From Carya illinoinensis (Eukaryota > Streptophyta > Magnoliopsida > Fagales > Juglandaceae), in assembly GCF_018687715.1 (NCBI RefSeq), contig NC_056758.1, positions 4,898,001 through 4,962,000 on the forward strand: a stretch of DNA of 64,000 bases. Reading direction: 5' to 3'. A program made the translations under genes and the position numbers. A model generated the notes under the pieces. It did not search any database. It had not been told where the DNA came from and was given only the letters and a program-made list of their open reading frames with translations. The stretch's first letter is position 1; each line of letters opens with the position of its first letter. Shown piece by piece: positions 10,500 to 21,743 of the stretch.

Positions 10500-10649
10500 G
10501 TGGGCTTCTCTGTAGCACTTCTCATCTTTAATAGCTTGAAAATAGTCAATCTACTGCAGCAAGTGTGATCTCTGCACTCACTTTCCAGTTACCATTCCAG
10601 TCACCGGTGCAAAGCATTGTTGGGTCACCTGAAACTTGAAATAAGATCG
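10500..10649 (+). promoter_or_regulatory. conserved leader upstream of F-box B
   Basis: About 100-150 bp before the start codon is conserved between copies B, C (14140-14301) and D (21960-22088). It includes GTGTGATCTCTGCACTCACT and an ACCGG motif. The conserved GGGTC(A/G) stretch then leads into the ATG. It is probably 5' UTR or proximal promoter of the family. Confidence 0.6.
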
Positions 10650-11801
10650 ATGTCTACCAAGAATAAACAATTATGTCGTCGAGGTTTTCCACCATATCTA
10701 CCCGAAAACGTCGTCGAAGAAATACTCCTGCGGTTGCCGGTCAAGTCTTTGGTACGATTCAAATGTGTAAGTAAACATTGGCGCTCCCTAATCTCAAATC
10801 CCCAATTCGCCAAATTGCAGTTCCAGCGAACGTCTGTGCGCTCACAAAGACTTCTCATATCATTCGGTTCTGAAATTCGATCCCTAGACTGTGAGGCGCC
10901 ATTTCAGGACAGTTCCACTCCCAGTGTAATTGCCGTCCCTTTCCAAAAACAGGGTCGTTATGTTAGGATCATTGGGTCTTGCAATGGTCTGGTTTGCGTG
11001 GCTCTATATAGCCGTAGGTATTTCTATATTTGGAATCCTTCAACAGGATATTACAGGAAACTGCCCGATCCTGGTATTTCACTTAGTGAAGGCATACATA
11101 GTCATGGCTTTGGATATGATCCATCCACTGATGACTACAAGCTCCTCGTGGCCAATTTTCGGATGCCTCCTCCTCGGGAAAGTGAAATTAAGGTTTTCTC
11201 TTTCAAAAGAAACTCATGGAAGATTCTTCGAGGTCTCAACCATCCAGGTCTGGCGGGCAGTTGCCGCGGTTCAGCAGGGATCCTTTGCAATGGGTCTCTG
11301 CATTGGCATATTCATGATTCCCGTGAGCCACTTTATGGTCTAAGAATATGTAGGTTTGATTTAGCCGAGGAGAAATTCGACGAAATGCTGATGCCCTTCT
11401 GGGATTTAATTGAACACCACAGGGATGCATTCATCGGTGGAAACAACAGGGAAACATTCATCGTTGGTTTGCGCAATCTTGGAGAGTACCTGTGTTTTAT
11501 GGTTAGTACGACTACCCATATAGAGATATGGGGAATGATGGAATATGGAGTCATAGGATCCTGGGCGCCAATGCTTAGAGCTAATTATTTTCAGCCAGTA
11601 CCGGGCGTAACATTTATAAACCCGCTTTTCCTTTCCAGAAGTCAGCTTGTGGCAATGACTGCTGGATTTGCTTTGATGAGAAGTAATCCTGATGGAGAGA
11701 TTCTTGAATATGTTGAGTACTTCAGTGGCCGTCGCTCGACTTTTTTTTATGCCACTGTGTTTGTTGAGAGTCTACTTTCCCCTTATCTGTGTTTGACTTG
11801 A
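10650..11801 (+). CDS. F-box copy B: F-box/FBA protein, intact
   Basis: A single-exon frame of 383 residues. The start chosen is the ATG at 10650; the frame is open for 11 more codons upstream but has no earlier ATG. The F-box is at residues 17-60 (LPENVVEEILLRLPVKSLVRF, then W and ISNPQF). The FBA region follows with GSCNGLVCVA, FYIWNPSTG, HGFGYDPSTDDYKLL, the FSFKRNSWK strip, GILCNGSLHW and DLAEEKFDEM. It ends VFVESLLSPYLCLT. Members of this family bind SKP1 through the F-box and recruit a target through the FBA domain in an SCF ubiquitin ligase, in cytosol or nucleus. The length (360-400) is normal. The substrate is unknown. It is closest to copy A. Confidence 0.92.
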   Translation: MSTKNKQLCRRGFPPYLPENVVEEILLRLPVKSLVRFKCVSKHWRSLISNPQFAKLQFQRTSVRSQRLLISFGSEIRSLDCEAPFQDSSTPSVIAVPFQKQGRYVRIIGSCNGLVCVALYSRRYFYIWNPSTGYYRKLPDPGISLSEGIHSHGFGYDPSTDDYKLLVANFRMPPPRESEIKVFSFKRNSWKILRGLNHPGLAGSCRGSAGILCNGSLHWHIHDSREPLYGLRICRFDLAEEKFDEMLMPFWDLIEHHRDAFIGGNNRETFIVGLRNLGEYLCFMVSTTTHIEIWGMMEYGVIGSWAPMLRANYFQPVPGVTFINPLFLSRSQLVAMTAGFALMRSNPDGEILEYVEYFSGRRSTFFYATVFVESLLSPYLCLT

Positions 11802-12110
11802 TCGTTTTATTTTTCTTGTTCAGTGTTTCTTTTAGTTCTTTTGCTACTCATCAATGAAATGCAGATTAGTGACGTTTCTAAGTTCTAACTCTCGAAGATC
11901 ACATGTATAGAGGATCCTAGTTTTTCCAATGCATCCTACGCGTCTTGAAATGTCTGTTCCAATGCTCTTTTGTGAATTTGTATAAGTGGGGCAAATTTCT
12001 GTTGAAACAAGATGTTGTGATCATGCACTATTTTGCAGAATCTTTATGTTTCTGAATTTCCATGTAATTTGAGTTTACGTTGTATCGAATGTCCTATATA
12101 CAATCGATTT
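11802..12110 (+). other. duplicated 3' flank of F-box B
   Basis: It aligns with 2850-3120 after copy A, including the CTACTCATCAATGAAATGCAG and GATGTTGTGATCATGCACTAT blocks. It is likely 3' UTR. No ORF is supported. Confidence 0.75.
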
Positions 12111-13428
12111 TTAGTCATTGGAAGACAATATTTAAAAGGAAAAATATAGTTGCAAGTACAATTGTGTACTAATCTGTATATTAATGTGATGTGATTGGTC
12201 AAAAAGTAGATTTTATTAAAAATAATGTTAATTTAAATTTTGAATATGAATGAATCAGTATTGGTACACATATTAGTATGTGATTGTGTTTGTATATAGT
12301 AAAACTCATATTTAAAGGCCGAATTGTTTTTAGATGTAATATTCTTGTTTTGTTCTATGATATAAAAGAGGGAAAATGCTAATTGATGTCATGATTCTCC
12401 CTCAATCATACTGTTTATGCTTTTTATTTTTAATTTTTTTAATGATGAAGGATGTTAGAAAAATACATAAAAAAAAATAAAAAAGACAATACAAAAATTT
12501 GAACCAGCGGTAGCATCATATCTAATACAAAGGTGGATGCAGCATCATCTAATATAAAATGTGCTACTCTTTTTGACTCTTAGTGTTTAGTGAGTAAATA
12601 GTGTTAAGATTATTTTACGACTATTTGAAAATAGTTTATTACTAATTATTATTATTTTATTACTTTTTATTACTTTTATTATTATTTACGTATGATCTGA
12701 AATCATCTTATTATGTAAGCGTAGTTATATAGATTTTATATAATTATATATATATAAATTATATTTCAAAATAATATCAATTTAAGTATTGAAATATTGG
12801 TGCAGATGCTATGGAGGCGGATGGACGCTTCCCAGATTAGGAGGAAAAATATGATTATTATTATTATTATTCTTAAATATAGAAATAGTTGTAGATATTA
12901 AAATTATTAAATCAAATATGGCCTAAGAGTTACTTTGCGAATGAGAAGTAACGTCCCAAATGCAACAGGTTTGATCTCATTTGGGGTAAAAATAATTTAA
13001 TAACACAAAGTATCGTAATAAATAAAGGAAAATAATAGTATGGTTCTTAATTATATTTATTAAATCTAGTCATTCATATATTTTAATTTTTTTAATGATT
13101 AAGAAATGATTATTAATAAATATATATTTTTAAGTTTTTAATAATTACAAATATTTAAAAATAAAAAATAGCTTGAATAGTGAATTAAAATGAGATTAAA
13201 TAAAATGAAAATTGAAAATTAAATAAAATATTATTTTTTAAATATTATTATTATTTTAAAATTTAAAAAAATTAAATTATTTATTATATTTTATATACAA
13301 ATTTAAAAATATTATAATAATTAAATAAATTTAATTTAATTTAACTTTAAATCCAAACTCGACCTTATCTGCTGTGCTGCAACCTAAAATTGTCCTAACT
13401 TATATGGTTAAACTAAACGGATCATGCT
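12111..13428. other. AT-rich spacer with MITE remnants
   Basis: No gene is seen. About 12375-12565 starts GGGAAAATGCTAATTGATG like a MULE-type MITE and is bracketed by ATATAAAA copies, but its ends are poorly defined. About 13150-13345 is a copy of the dispersed ATGAGAT/TTATTATATTTT repeat described elsewhere in this annotation. Confidence 0.5.
13150..13345 (+). repeat. dispersed MITE-like repeat, copy 1
   Basis: It shares the internal sequence AATAAAATATTATTTTTTAA and the TTATTTATTATATTTTATAT core with copies at about 15830-16030, 16060-16270, 16850-17030, 17690-17880, 19975-20240, 21030-21300 and 59925-60120. Better-preserved copies have GATGAGATGAGAT termini. Confidence 0.6.
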
Positions 13429-13614
13429 AGGGGCCCGATAATCCAACGATTGCTTCATTTCAAAATTTTTTTGTTTTTTGATTTTTTTTAAATTAATTTT
13501 TTGATATATTTTTTGTAAAAAATACAAAAAATATATAAATTCAATACTATTCCCTTATTTAATTATTAAAAAAATAGATAAACATCGGTATACCTATAGG
13601 TTGATACGGTATTT
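13429..13614. mobile_element. probable MULE-type MITE
   Basis: It starts near CGGATCATGCTAGGGGCC and ends GGTATTTTTC, like the ends of the MITE at 7775. The flanks TAAACTAAA and TAAACTTTA match at 7 of 9. The right flank duplication is shared with the start of the next MITE, so the boundaries are approximate. Confidence 0.4.
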
Positions 13615-13624
13615 TTCTAAACTT

Positions 13625-13841
13625 TAGAAGTGGACCCTCAATCTTAACGTTAGTTCACTTTAAAATTTTTTATTTTATTTTCCTTTTCACATCTTTTTAA
13701 TGTATTAAATATTTAAAAAAAATAAAAAATATATTAATATATTTAAAATTATTTTTTTAATTATTAAATAAAATAAAAATGTTTTCTACTAAACAATACA
13801 CTAATAAATAAGCGATAAACTTAAATGGCAAGCTAGCTTTA
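13625..13841. mobile_element. probable MITE, 217 bp
   Basis: It is bounded by perfect TTCTAAACTT copies (13615-13624 and 13842-13851). The core is AT-rich, with runs typical of the local MULE-type MITEs. Terminal inverted repeats are weak, so the class is uncertain. Confidence 0.5.
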
Positions 13842-13889
13842 TTCTAAACTTAAATCCTCATAAAATCTCACTCTGAACAAGATACTGCT

Positions 13890-14301
13890 AGAAAATCGTA
13901 TGGATTCGCGTGCTCAGATTCATACAATCTTGGATTCACTAATAAGGTTGTGTTCCAAGTTTCTAGATGCAGATAACTGAAGTGACGAGTGCTATATTAC
14001 TCAGTAGTACTACTCACAGTCGGCCACTTCTCTGAACTGACAAGACGCTTATCCCTCCATCATTCTATCATCTCACTACAGCCTTTTCCCCGTCTCCCAT
14101 GCAGAGAAATCTGTACGTACTGCTTTCGAATTCTACTTTTCTCAGTCTATATTTAATAGCAAGAAAATACTCGTGAACTTTTTCCTTCTAATACTACACC
14201 GCAGAAGTGTGATATCTGTACTGACTTTCCGGTTTCCATTCCAGCAACCGGGGTGCCCAAAATATTTTTGTTTGGGTCAGCTGAAATTTGAAATAAGAAC
14301 A
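13890..14301 (+). promoter_or_regulatory. upstream region of F-box C
   Basis: This is the uninterrupted version of the family's 5' flank. The block shared with 7500-7712 (GGCCACTTCTCTGAACTGACA and after) is followed directly by the leader shared with 10500-10649 and then the ATG at 14302. It shows the ancestral layout that was split in copy B. Confidence 0.6.
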
Positions 14302-15339
14302 ATGTCTACGAAGCATCTACCCGAAACTGTGGTAGTAGAAATCCTCTTGCGCTTGCCAGTCAAATCTTTGTTACGTTTCAGGTATGTATCTAAACGTTGG
14401 CGCTCTCTAATATCGGATCCCCGATTCGCTAAATCGCATTTCAGGCAAGCCTCCGAGCGATCGCAAAGACTTCTTATATCATCCCGTTCTGAAATTCTGT
14501 CCCTAGACTGCAACGTACCATTTAGGGACAGTTCCACTCTCCGAGAACACGTCGTCCCGTCCCTGAGACGCGGTCGTCATGTTAGGATCGTAGGGTCTTG
14601 CAATGGCCTGGTTTGTGTGGCTGTCCATCGCCATAAGGGCTTTCATATTTGGAATCCTTCAACTGGTGACGTCCGGAAATTACCAGATCCCACATTTTCA
14701 CTTCGGGGGGAAAACTATTGGCATGGATTTGGATATGATCCATCCACTGATGACTACAAGCTTCTCGTGGCCTCTTTCCTGTTTCTGCCTCGTTATCAGG
14801 GAAGCGAAGGTAAGCTTTTCTCTTTGAAAAGAAATTCATGGAAAACGATTCTTCTAGGCGCCGACGCTTCAAGTCAAGCCTACGAATCAACATGGATCCT
14901 TTGCAATGGGTCTCTGCATTGGCAACTTGAACTGTGGGAGGAACTTGGATCAGTGTGGGTGCCAGAATGTCGTGACCAAATATGCGTGTTTGATTTAGCC
15001 GAGGAGAAATTCCACGAAATGCTGATGCCTGTCGAGGTTGGAGATCGTTTCAACGGGATATTTTTCTGTGCTTTGGGGAATCTTGGAGGATGCCTTTATT
15101 TTATTAGCTATAATCGTACCCATATAAATTTGTGGAGAATGATGGAATGTGGAGTCCGAGAATCGTGGGCACTAACGCTTCAAATTGCATATTTTCATTT
15201 GAAAATATCCAGACATAATCTAGCCCCAGTTTGCATTTCTAAAGATGGTCAGATTGTGGCGATAAATGACGGAAAGGAGTTACTGAAATGTAATTCTGAA
15301 GGAGAGATTCTTGAACATGTTCGGGCTTTCAGTGACTAA
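14302..15339 (+). CDS. F-box copy C: F-box/FBA protein with premature stop
   Basis: The start chosen is the ATG at 14302, giving MSTKHLPE like copy B's MSTKNK. An in-frame ATG lies upstream at 14173, but that part is conserved leader DNA, not coding. The product is 345 residues. The F-box is at residues 6-50. The FBA part shows GSCNGLVCVA, FHIWNPSTG, HGFGYDPSTDDYKLL, LKRNSWK, ILCNGSLHW and DLAEEKFHEM. A TAA at 15337-15339 falls just after the AFSD segment. The same frame continues for 55 more codons with the family's VFVESLISPN signature to a TGA at 15505-15507. The protein therefore lacks its conserved C-terminus. It may still make an SKP1-binding product or be a young pseudogene. Confidence 0.8.
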   Translation: MSTKHLPETVVVEILLRLPVKSLLRFRYVSKRWRSLISDPRFAKSHFRQASERSQRLLISSRSEILSLDCNVPFRDSSTLREHVVPSLRRGRHVRIVGSCNGLVCVAVHRHKGFHIWNPSTGDVRKLPDPTFSLRGENYWHGFGYDPSTDDYKLLVASFLFLPRYQGSEGKLFSLKRNSWKTILLGADASSQAYESTWILCNGSLHWQLELWEELGSVWVPECRDQICVFDLAEEKFHEMLMPVEVGDRFNGIFFCALGNLGGCLYFISYNRTHINLWRMMECGVRESWALTLQIAYFHLKISRHNLAPVCISKDGQIVAINDGKELLKCNSEGEILEHVRAFSD

Positions 15340-15507
15340 CGAAAGTGTAAAGCAACTGTCTTTGTTGAGAGCTTAATTTCACCTAATCATTACAGCGGTG
15401 ATGATGTGCAAGGGCAACGCCTGCCCTCTGATGAAGACGATGATAACTGCACTCAAATGCTGGTGCATCTCACCAATGAGATGCAGAATGCTGACGCTAG
15501 CTTCTGA
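15340..15507 (+). pseudogene. read-through tail of F-box C
   Basis: In frame with copy C after the TAA. It encodes ATVFVESLISPNHYSGDD, then an acidic tail like that of copy D (VFVESLLSPNHYGGDE). It shows that the TAA at 15337 is a derived nonsense mutation. Confidence 0.8.
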
Positions 15508-15830
15508 ATCTCAAAGATAACCATCTGGTGTCTGTATGGTAGATTGTAATTGTTTCACAACATCCTGCTTGATTTGGAATGGGTATTTTCTATTTCTCTT
15601 TTGTGATTATGTAATATGTACTGTTTGGTAGAAATTTATGTTGAAACTGGTTGCTGTGATCATGTATCATTTTGCAGAATCTGTTTTTTTTTTATTCCCT
15701 GAGAAGGATTGGAATTTTACATTTGTATCGAATTTTCTCGGTTACACTACTTTCAGATTGGATGACTCCTTATTTGTTCTCGGGGTTTTACTGTGATTTT
15801 CTTGTCAGTTTCGTGACTTTTGGTGTGTTC
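15508..15830 (+). other. duplicated 3' flank of F-box C
   Basis: It shares the GCTGTGATCATGTATCATTTTGCAGAATCTG-type segment (around 15651-15682) and a TTTCGTGACTTTTGGTG stretch with the A, B and D flanks. No ORF. Confidence 0.65.
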
Positions 15831-18039
15831 ATAAAGTGAATAGTGAATACAGTAACGTTACTGGTCTTTCATTTTATATAATTATTATATATTTTTAAAA
15901 TTTTTATACTTAATAAAATTAAAAATTTAATATTTTTAAATTTTTAAATAAAATTAATATTTAAAAATTATATTGTAATAATATTCTATTTAATTTTCAA
16001 CAAAATATTTATTTTATTTAAATTGTGGAATCAAATAAGGCTTTAGGATTGGCCTGGTCTCTTATTAAAATTTATCACTAAAATGCAATTTGGATAATGA
16101 GATGATTTTATATAAAAGTTGAGAGTTTAATAAAATATTAATTTTTAATAATATTATTATTTTAAAATTTAAAAAACTGAATTATTTATTATATTTTATT
16201 TAAAATTTTAAAAAAATTATAATGATAGGATGGAATAAAATAAAATGAGATGAAATATTTTTACCGTTCTTAAATGTCAAATATAATTATCAAGTATGCT
16301 GACTTCTTTTTAAAAACAATAAAGTTTAATACTAAAAGATTAATTTTTTAATATTAATTTATATTTAATTATTTTTTAAAAGGAATTAAATATATTCCTC
16401 TTTATCAAAAATCTAATGGGCAACTGTTGTAATTTTTTAGGCCCGATTTGGATGAGAAATGATATTTACAATCGTAGTGATACAAATATCATATAGTATT
16501 TTTGAAAAAAATAAATTAACATGAAATTCACATGAAAGAAAAATTAACTTTTTAATCGTGAATTCTATTCTTTTTTAAAATGATTATACAATATTTACAC
16601 ATTCTATAATTATACGTAACATTACTCGATTTGGACATAAATAAGATATTGTACCATACAATAATTTTTTTTTTATCTAAATATACTATATTTTATTTTT
16701 AAATTTTAAAAATATCTACTTAAATAAATAGTGAAGAATACTAAATAGTTAAAATAGACACTAAATAATATATAAATAGTATAAAATTGACATAAATAAT
16801 AAGTAAACAGTACATAATTCGGCACTCTATAAAATAATAGAACTCACATCTTTTTAAAATTTTAAAAATTAAAAACTATTTTATCTCATCTCATTATTTA
16901 AATATATATTTTTTTTTTATAAATTTTTTCATTTCATCTCAATTTAAAAATTTCATTATTATTAAAAATATCTTATCTGATCTAACTGATTTAGATGAGT
17001 CACTGTAGTCAAACTAAGCCATAATTCTGTCCCGAAGTGCAACCATGTTAAGAATAAATTCCCACCTTAATTTGGAGAGCCACTGCATGATGTTTTATTC
17101 TCTCTTAAACTTTTGTCAAAAATTTACTAAAAATAAATTTAAAGAGCAAAGAGAATAACTTACTATTGTTGTTATTTACATATTTGTAAATAAATAAATT
17201 ATTTATTATAAATATTTAAAAACAAAAAGTATAAGATTATGTTCATATATTAAGGTCATTTTAGATAATATGTGAATAGTAATAAATAATAATAATAAAA
17301 TATTAAATAATAGTGCAAAATAATAAAAAAATTATTGAATAATAGTGGAGTGATTTCAAAATCATTCTACTATCTAAACCTAAATATCTTTAATATTATT
17401 CACAATGCTTCATAGGTAAATAGACGGTTCTTTTAATTACCAGCGTGTTTAATGGATAAATAAATTAATTAAATAAATGAATTTTATGTTTTTATTTCAT
17501 TGAAAAAATTATAATTGATGAAATGCGTTCACATACTAGAGTAGCCATTGGATTTAATAGGAGATGTACTATTATTTTTCCTACAAGAGAGAAGCTGGAT
17601 CCCAGTATTTACTCTCTCAGAAATACAACTGAGCGCTTTTCTCCTACGCAGAAATGCTATTCGGCCTAACTCATTGCAGGCTAAGGAAGGTTTGACTATT
17701 TCAATTCATTTTATCTCATTTAATTATTATAATTTTTTTAAAATTTTAAATAAAATACAAAAATAAATTTAATTTTTTAAAATTTTAAAATATAATAATA
17801 TTAAAAATTATGTAATAATAATATTTTATTCAATTTTTATTTAATTTTATCTCATCTTTATAATCAAAAAAGGTTTAAGGAAAAACTGGTGCAGATGAGA
17901 GCTTAGCCTCTGTAGAAAGAAGATGTAACACCTAACAAGTACACTGGTGTTTTGTGGGCTCACATTTTCTCCGGAACCCAACAAGCTAAAAGGTATATAA
18001 ATTTGTTCAAACTAGCAAATGGGTACTATAAGGTGAAAC
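15831..18039. other. AT-rich spacer packed with MITE-like repeats
   Basis: No gene. It contains copies of the dispersed repeat at about 15831-16030 (inverted), 16060-16270, 16850-17030 (inverted) and 17690-17880 (inverted). A related segment is at 17260-17400. The stretch at about 16440-17030, from GCCCGATTTGGATGAGAAATG to AAACTAAGCC, may be one larger foldback element. Confidence 0.55.
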
Positions 18040-19793
18040 AAGAAGCAGCTATGAAAAGACTGTAAGGGAAGTGCTAACAAAAGCAATATTGCAGGCAATT
18101 CCCATGTAAACAATGAGTATATTTGTATATTTCAACTGCCAAAGAAGTTGTGCAGAGAGATGAGGTTATGTTTGCAAGGTTTTGGTGGAGTTCTAGTCAG
18201 AAAGATAAGAGAATTTATTAGAAGGGCAAAGGCTAAAAAAGGATGGAGAATGTTAAATGATCCAGTCATTAGTTTCCACAATTTTTAAGGAAAAGTACTT
18301 GAAAAGGTCACACATCCTAGAGACTACATTGGGAAAATCCCCTTCTTGAATATGGATAAGTATCTGGTCAGAATTGGATGTGATGAGGGTGGGGGTCTCT
18401 AGTGGAGAATAAGGAATGATAAGTCTGTATATATCTGGGGTCAAAAGTGGTTACCAACACCTATCACTCGCTGTGTTCAATCCCCCATTCGAGTCCTTAA
18501 TGTAGCTTCCAAAGTGTGAGCTCATTGATGGACAAAGGGGGATATGGAGGGACGAGCTAGTGACAACAATCTTTAGTAAGGAGGACGCTAAGGTGATCTG
18601 CTCTATTCCCATTAGTCGCATAGGGGCTGCAGACAAGCAAATTTGGGCCCCCTCAAAGAACGGAAAATTTTCTAAGAAAAATGCCTACTATGTGGTGCAA
18701 CAAAGAAAAAAGGTAGGTGAGGGCAGACCATCCACAGAGGGGGAGGAAGCTGAAGAGTGGAAGAAACTGCGGTCACTTGAAATACCTGGAGCAGCCAAGC
18801 ATTTTTTGTGGAGGGCTATTAACAACATCCTGCCTTCCAAAGAAAATTTGTTGAAGAGGAAGATCACTAGAGATCCAAAATGCCCCATATGTCAAATGGA
18901 AGATGAATTTGTTATACATGCACTGTGGAGTTGCCCAACAATATCTGATGTGTGAGGACAAAAAAGCGGCCCTGTAAACAAATGGCAATCGTAAGGTAGA
19001 GATTTTGAATAGCTGTGGATAGATATGTGTAGAAAATTACAGAAAGGAGAATTGGAATAGTGGTGGTTATAATGAAGAATATATGGACAAGAAGAAATAA
19101 GTATGTATTTGAAAATAAATTTACTGGCCCTAGTATGGTTGTATAGATGGTAGTTATGGGGCTTGAAGAATACAGCGAGTAGGGAAAGGGTGGAAAGAAA
19201 GAAACATGGAGATGATAGTGGAAGAATGGGGGTATGGGAAAGACCAAATGGGAATAGGTATAAAGTTAATTTTGATGGGGCTCTAGATATGAAAGAACAA
19301 AAAATGGGGATGGAGATTGTAGTAAGAGACAATAAGGGTGATATCTTAGCCACTTTGTGTTCTGCAAAAAGCTATGTAATTTCCCCTTTCATTGCTGAAT
19401 GCAACACTTTGTGGAGAGCAATGGAGATGTGTTTTGAACTGTGATTCTCGGATGTGATTTTTGAGGGTGATGCAAGGAGGTCATTGAGGCTGTAAAATCT
19501 AAAGAGGAAGATGAATCATGGAAGGGGCAGGTCATAGAAGACATCAAGCAGGTTTTTCAAGCAAAAGAGCAGTGGTTAATTGAGTTTATCCGTCGAGAAG
19601 GTAATATGGTGGCTCGTCAGCTTGCAAAGATGACATTGCAGAGTAATGAAGAGCTATGCTAGATAGAGGAGGGTCCCAATGAGATAAGTCATTTAATTGT
19701 AAGTGATAAAGCTTGTAATGTAATTGATGAATGATGATAATACAAGTTTAATTTCAAAAAAAAAAAAAAAAAGAAAAAAAAAAAAAAAAAAAA
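18040..19793 (+). mobile_element. LINE-3: 5'-truncated L1-type LINE with poly(A)
   Basis: The sense strand reads an LTKAILQAIP-type segment (about 18075), LPKKLCREM (about 18140), then the zf-RVT region. That region includes IWAPSKNGKFSKKNAYY (about 18640-18690) and AKHFLWRAINNILPSKENL (about 18795-18851), followed by CPICQMEDEFVIHALWSCP (about 18880-18937). An RNase H-like remnant (NFDGALDMKEQ, about 19268) follows. It ends with a long A-rich tail (about 19757-19793). Endonuclease, ORF1 and most of RT are missing, as in ordinary 5' truncation. The 5' boundary and target duplication are not resolved. Confidence 0.8.
18560..19670 (+). pseudogene. LINE-3 ORF2 remnant (zf-RVT and RNase H)
   Basis: The zf-RVT domain of a plant L1-type ORF2 is open from about 18560 to a TGA at 18953-18955, where sister elements have Trp. 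After a frameshift an RNase H-like part runs from about 19163 to a TGA at 19441-19443. A further remnant ends around a TAG near 19660. At least three of the stops sit where the family has Trp, consistent with G-to-A transitions. It is not functional. Confidence 0.75.
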
Positions 19794-20284
19794 ATCAGCT
19801 TACAAACTGCTCGAAGATTCTCTCTTTTGGCAAAATTGACAAAGATCTAAATTGTTGAACGGTTAATGTAAATATGAGAGAAATGATTTGTGTAAGCTCC
19901 AAACAGATTAGTCACTTTGTAAAAAAAGTGAATTTTATCTTGAAATAGTATAAAAAAAATTATTATATTTTAATGGGATAAGTTTGAAGAGTGAGATAAG
20001 ATGAGAATTTTAATAATAGTAATAAAATAATTTGTGAATAGTAATAAGATAATTTGAGTTAATATTTTATAGAGTTTTAGGAAATAAGAGAGAAAAATGT
20101 TGAATAAAAAATATTATAAAGTAAAAATATTGTTAGAATATATTTTTTAATATTATTTTTCTTTAGGAATTTAGAAAAGTTGAGTTATTTTTTATTTAAA
20201 AGTTTGAAAAAATTATAATAATTAGTTTAAAAATATTTGTATTTATCATACTCAGGTGCTGTAGGATACATTTTTATGGGAAAC

Positions 20285-20345
20285 CGAGCAAAGATTATGA
20301 TAAGCTACCGATTTGTTCTGTCCTGATAAACAAGGAATGGGGCTG
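20285..20345 (+). repeat. direct repeat, left copy
   Basis: The segment AAGCTACCGATTTGTTCTGT and the following GATAAACAAGGAATGGGGCT recur at about 20953-20998. A nearby GTTGAGTTATTTTTTATTTA block also occurs twice (about 20178 and 21027), but in the opposite order relative to this segment, so a rearranged local duplication is likely. Confidence 0.75.
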
Positions 20346-20944
20346 GATATTTATGTTGAGAAGGGTCATTTGTCGAATATAATATACATATCTTTCTAGA
20401 ATCCGAACCAATTGGTGCTTAGAACCAACTCTGAAAAGTAAAATGCAGACCCCTTCACAATTAAATTCTAGGAAGTTTCACAGAGTCGAGACGGCTGCCA
20501 CTTGTTTGCTTCTAATATATTGCGAGATGACCCAATGTAAGGTGTTGTCTTCAGTGTTCAATCCATGTTCCTTTAACACACCTCCTGAGGCAAGTGGCTG
20601 TGACTAGAAGACCAACTGCAATTCTTGATATTGAATTTGTCATCACTATTCTGAATCTCTGCTTTTCTCATTTCTGAACTTAGCCATTCTGGATGAGGGC
20701 AAAAGAGATTGGTCAGCAGAGGCTGGCGTGCCCTGTGTCTGTGGGCCTTCTCGCCAGTGTGTTATTTAATTTCTATCTTGATCATTCATCAATTGCTTTC
20801 CTCATTTTCCCCCATATGCTGCCCAGATTCGATGTTCTTATTACATGACTTCCCGTGTGCATAGTAAATCAATTAATTATTATGATTAATAATCCTCTCA
20901 ATCATCAACGAAAGTTGAAACAGCCACCGATCCCAGTAAGATAT

Positions 20945-21005
20945 GATTGTGGTAAGCTACCGATTTGTTCTGTCTTGATAAACAAGGAATGGGGCTTGGT
21001 ATTGC
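20945..21005 (+). repeat. direct repeat, right copy
   Basis: Second copy of the segment at 20285-20345, differing at only a few positions. It is followed by TTGCGAGATGACC, which recurs near 20519 after the left copy. Confidence 0.75.
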
Positions 21006-21743
21006 GAGATGACCAACTGCAAGTGGTTGAGTTATTTTTTATTTAAAAGTACGAAAAGGTTGTAATGATTAGTTAGAAAATATTTGTATTTAAGTGATAT
21101 TTAACAAAAAAAGATGAGATGAGATGAGATGATAAATTTAAGATAAAATAATTTTCCAAAAGCCCTTAGAATATTATTTTTTAATAATATTATTATTTTA
21201 AAATTTAAAAATATTGAATTATTTATTATATTTTGTATAAAAATTTGAGAAAATTATAATGATAGGATCAGATGAGATAAACTATTTTCACTATTTAAAC
21301 ATACCTAAATGACACTTCTAAATAAGAAATACCTCATAATTTTTATTTAAATAATATTAAATATAATCATAAGTTGCATAAATAATACACATTATTTTTA
21401 AGAATAATGATAGGGTTTATACCCTACTACTACATATCTATTACTTTTTTTGTATTTGACTTTTATATTTATTTTTTATTTTATTTAATGATTAAAGGAG
21501 TGAGTATTATTAAAGTTATATATTTTTTTAATTTTTTTAATGATTAAAGATTTTAAAAAAATATTTTAAAAAATAAAAATAAAAAACTTGAAATGAATTT
21601 AAATAGTAGATGGATATGAATAGAGTACTACCCTATTTTGTAAAAAAAGAGAGTCTATAAAAAAATTAAATCCCATATTTTCTTATTTAAATAATAATAA
21701 TAATAATAATAAAAACGTTGACTCTATCCCTCTATAAGTCATT

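Larger units (their letters stand above)
19794..21700. other. intergenic DNA between LINE-3 and F-box D
   Basis: No gene. It contains dispersed MITE-like repeat copies (about 19975-20240 and 21030-21300), the duplicated segment described separately, and a probable AT-rich MITE at about 21410-21645 whose ends both carry a TACCCTA motif. Confidence 0.55.

Noticed and set aside
10930..11343. 137-codon overlapping frame inside F-box B
   Set aside because: Shadow of the F-box frame; comparable shadows occur in C, D, E and F at the same place.
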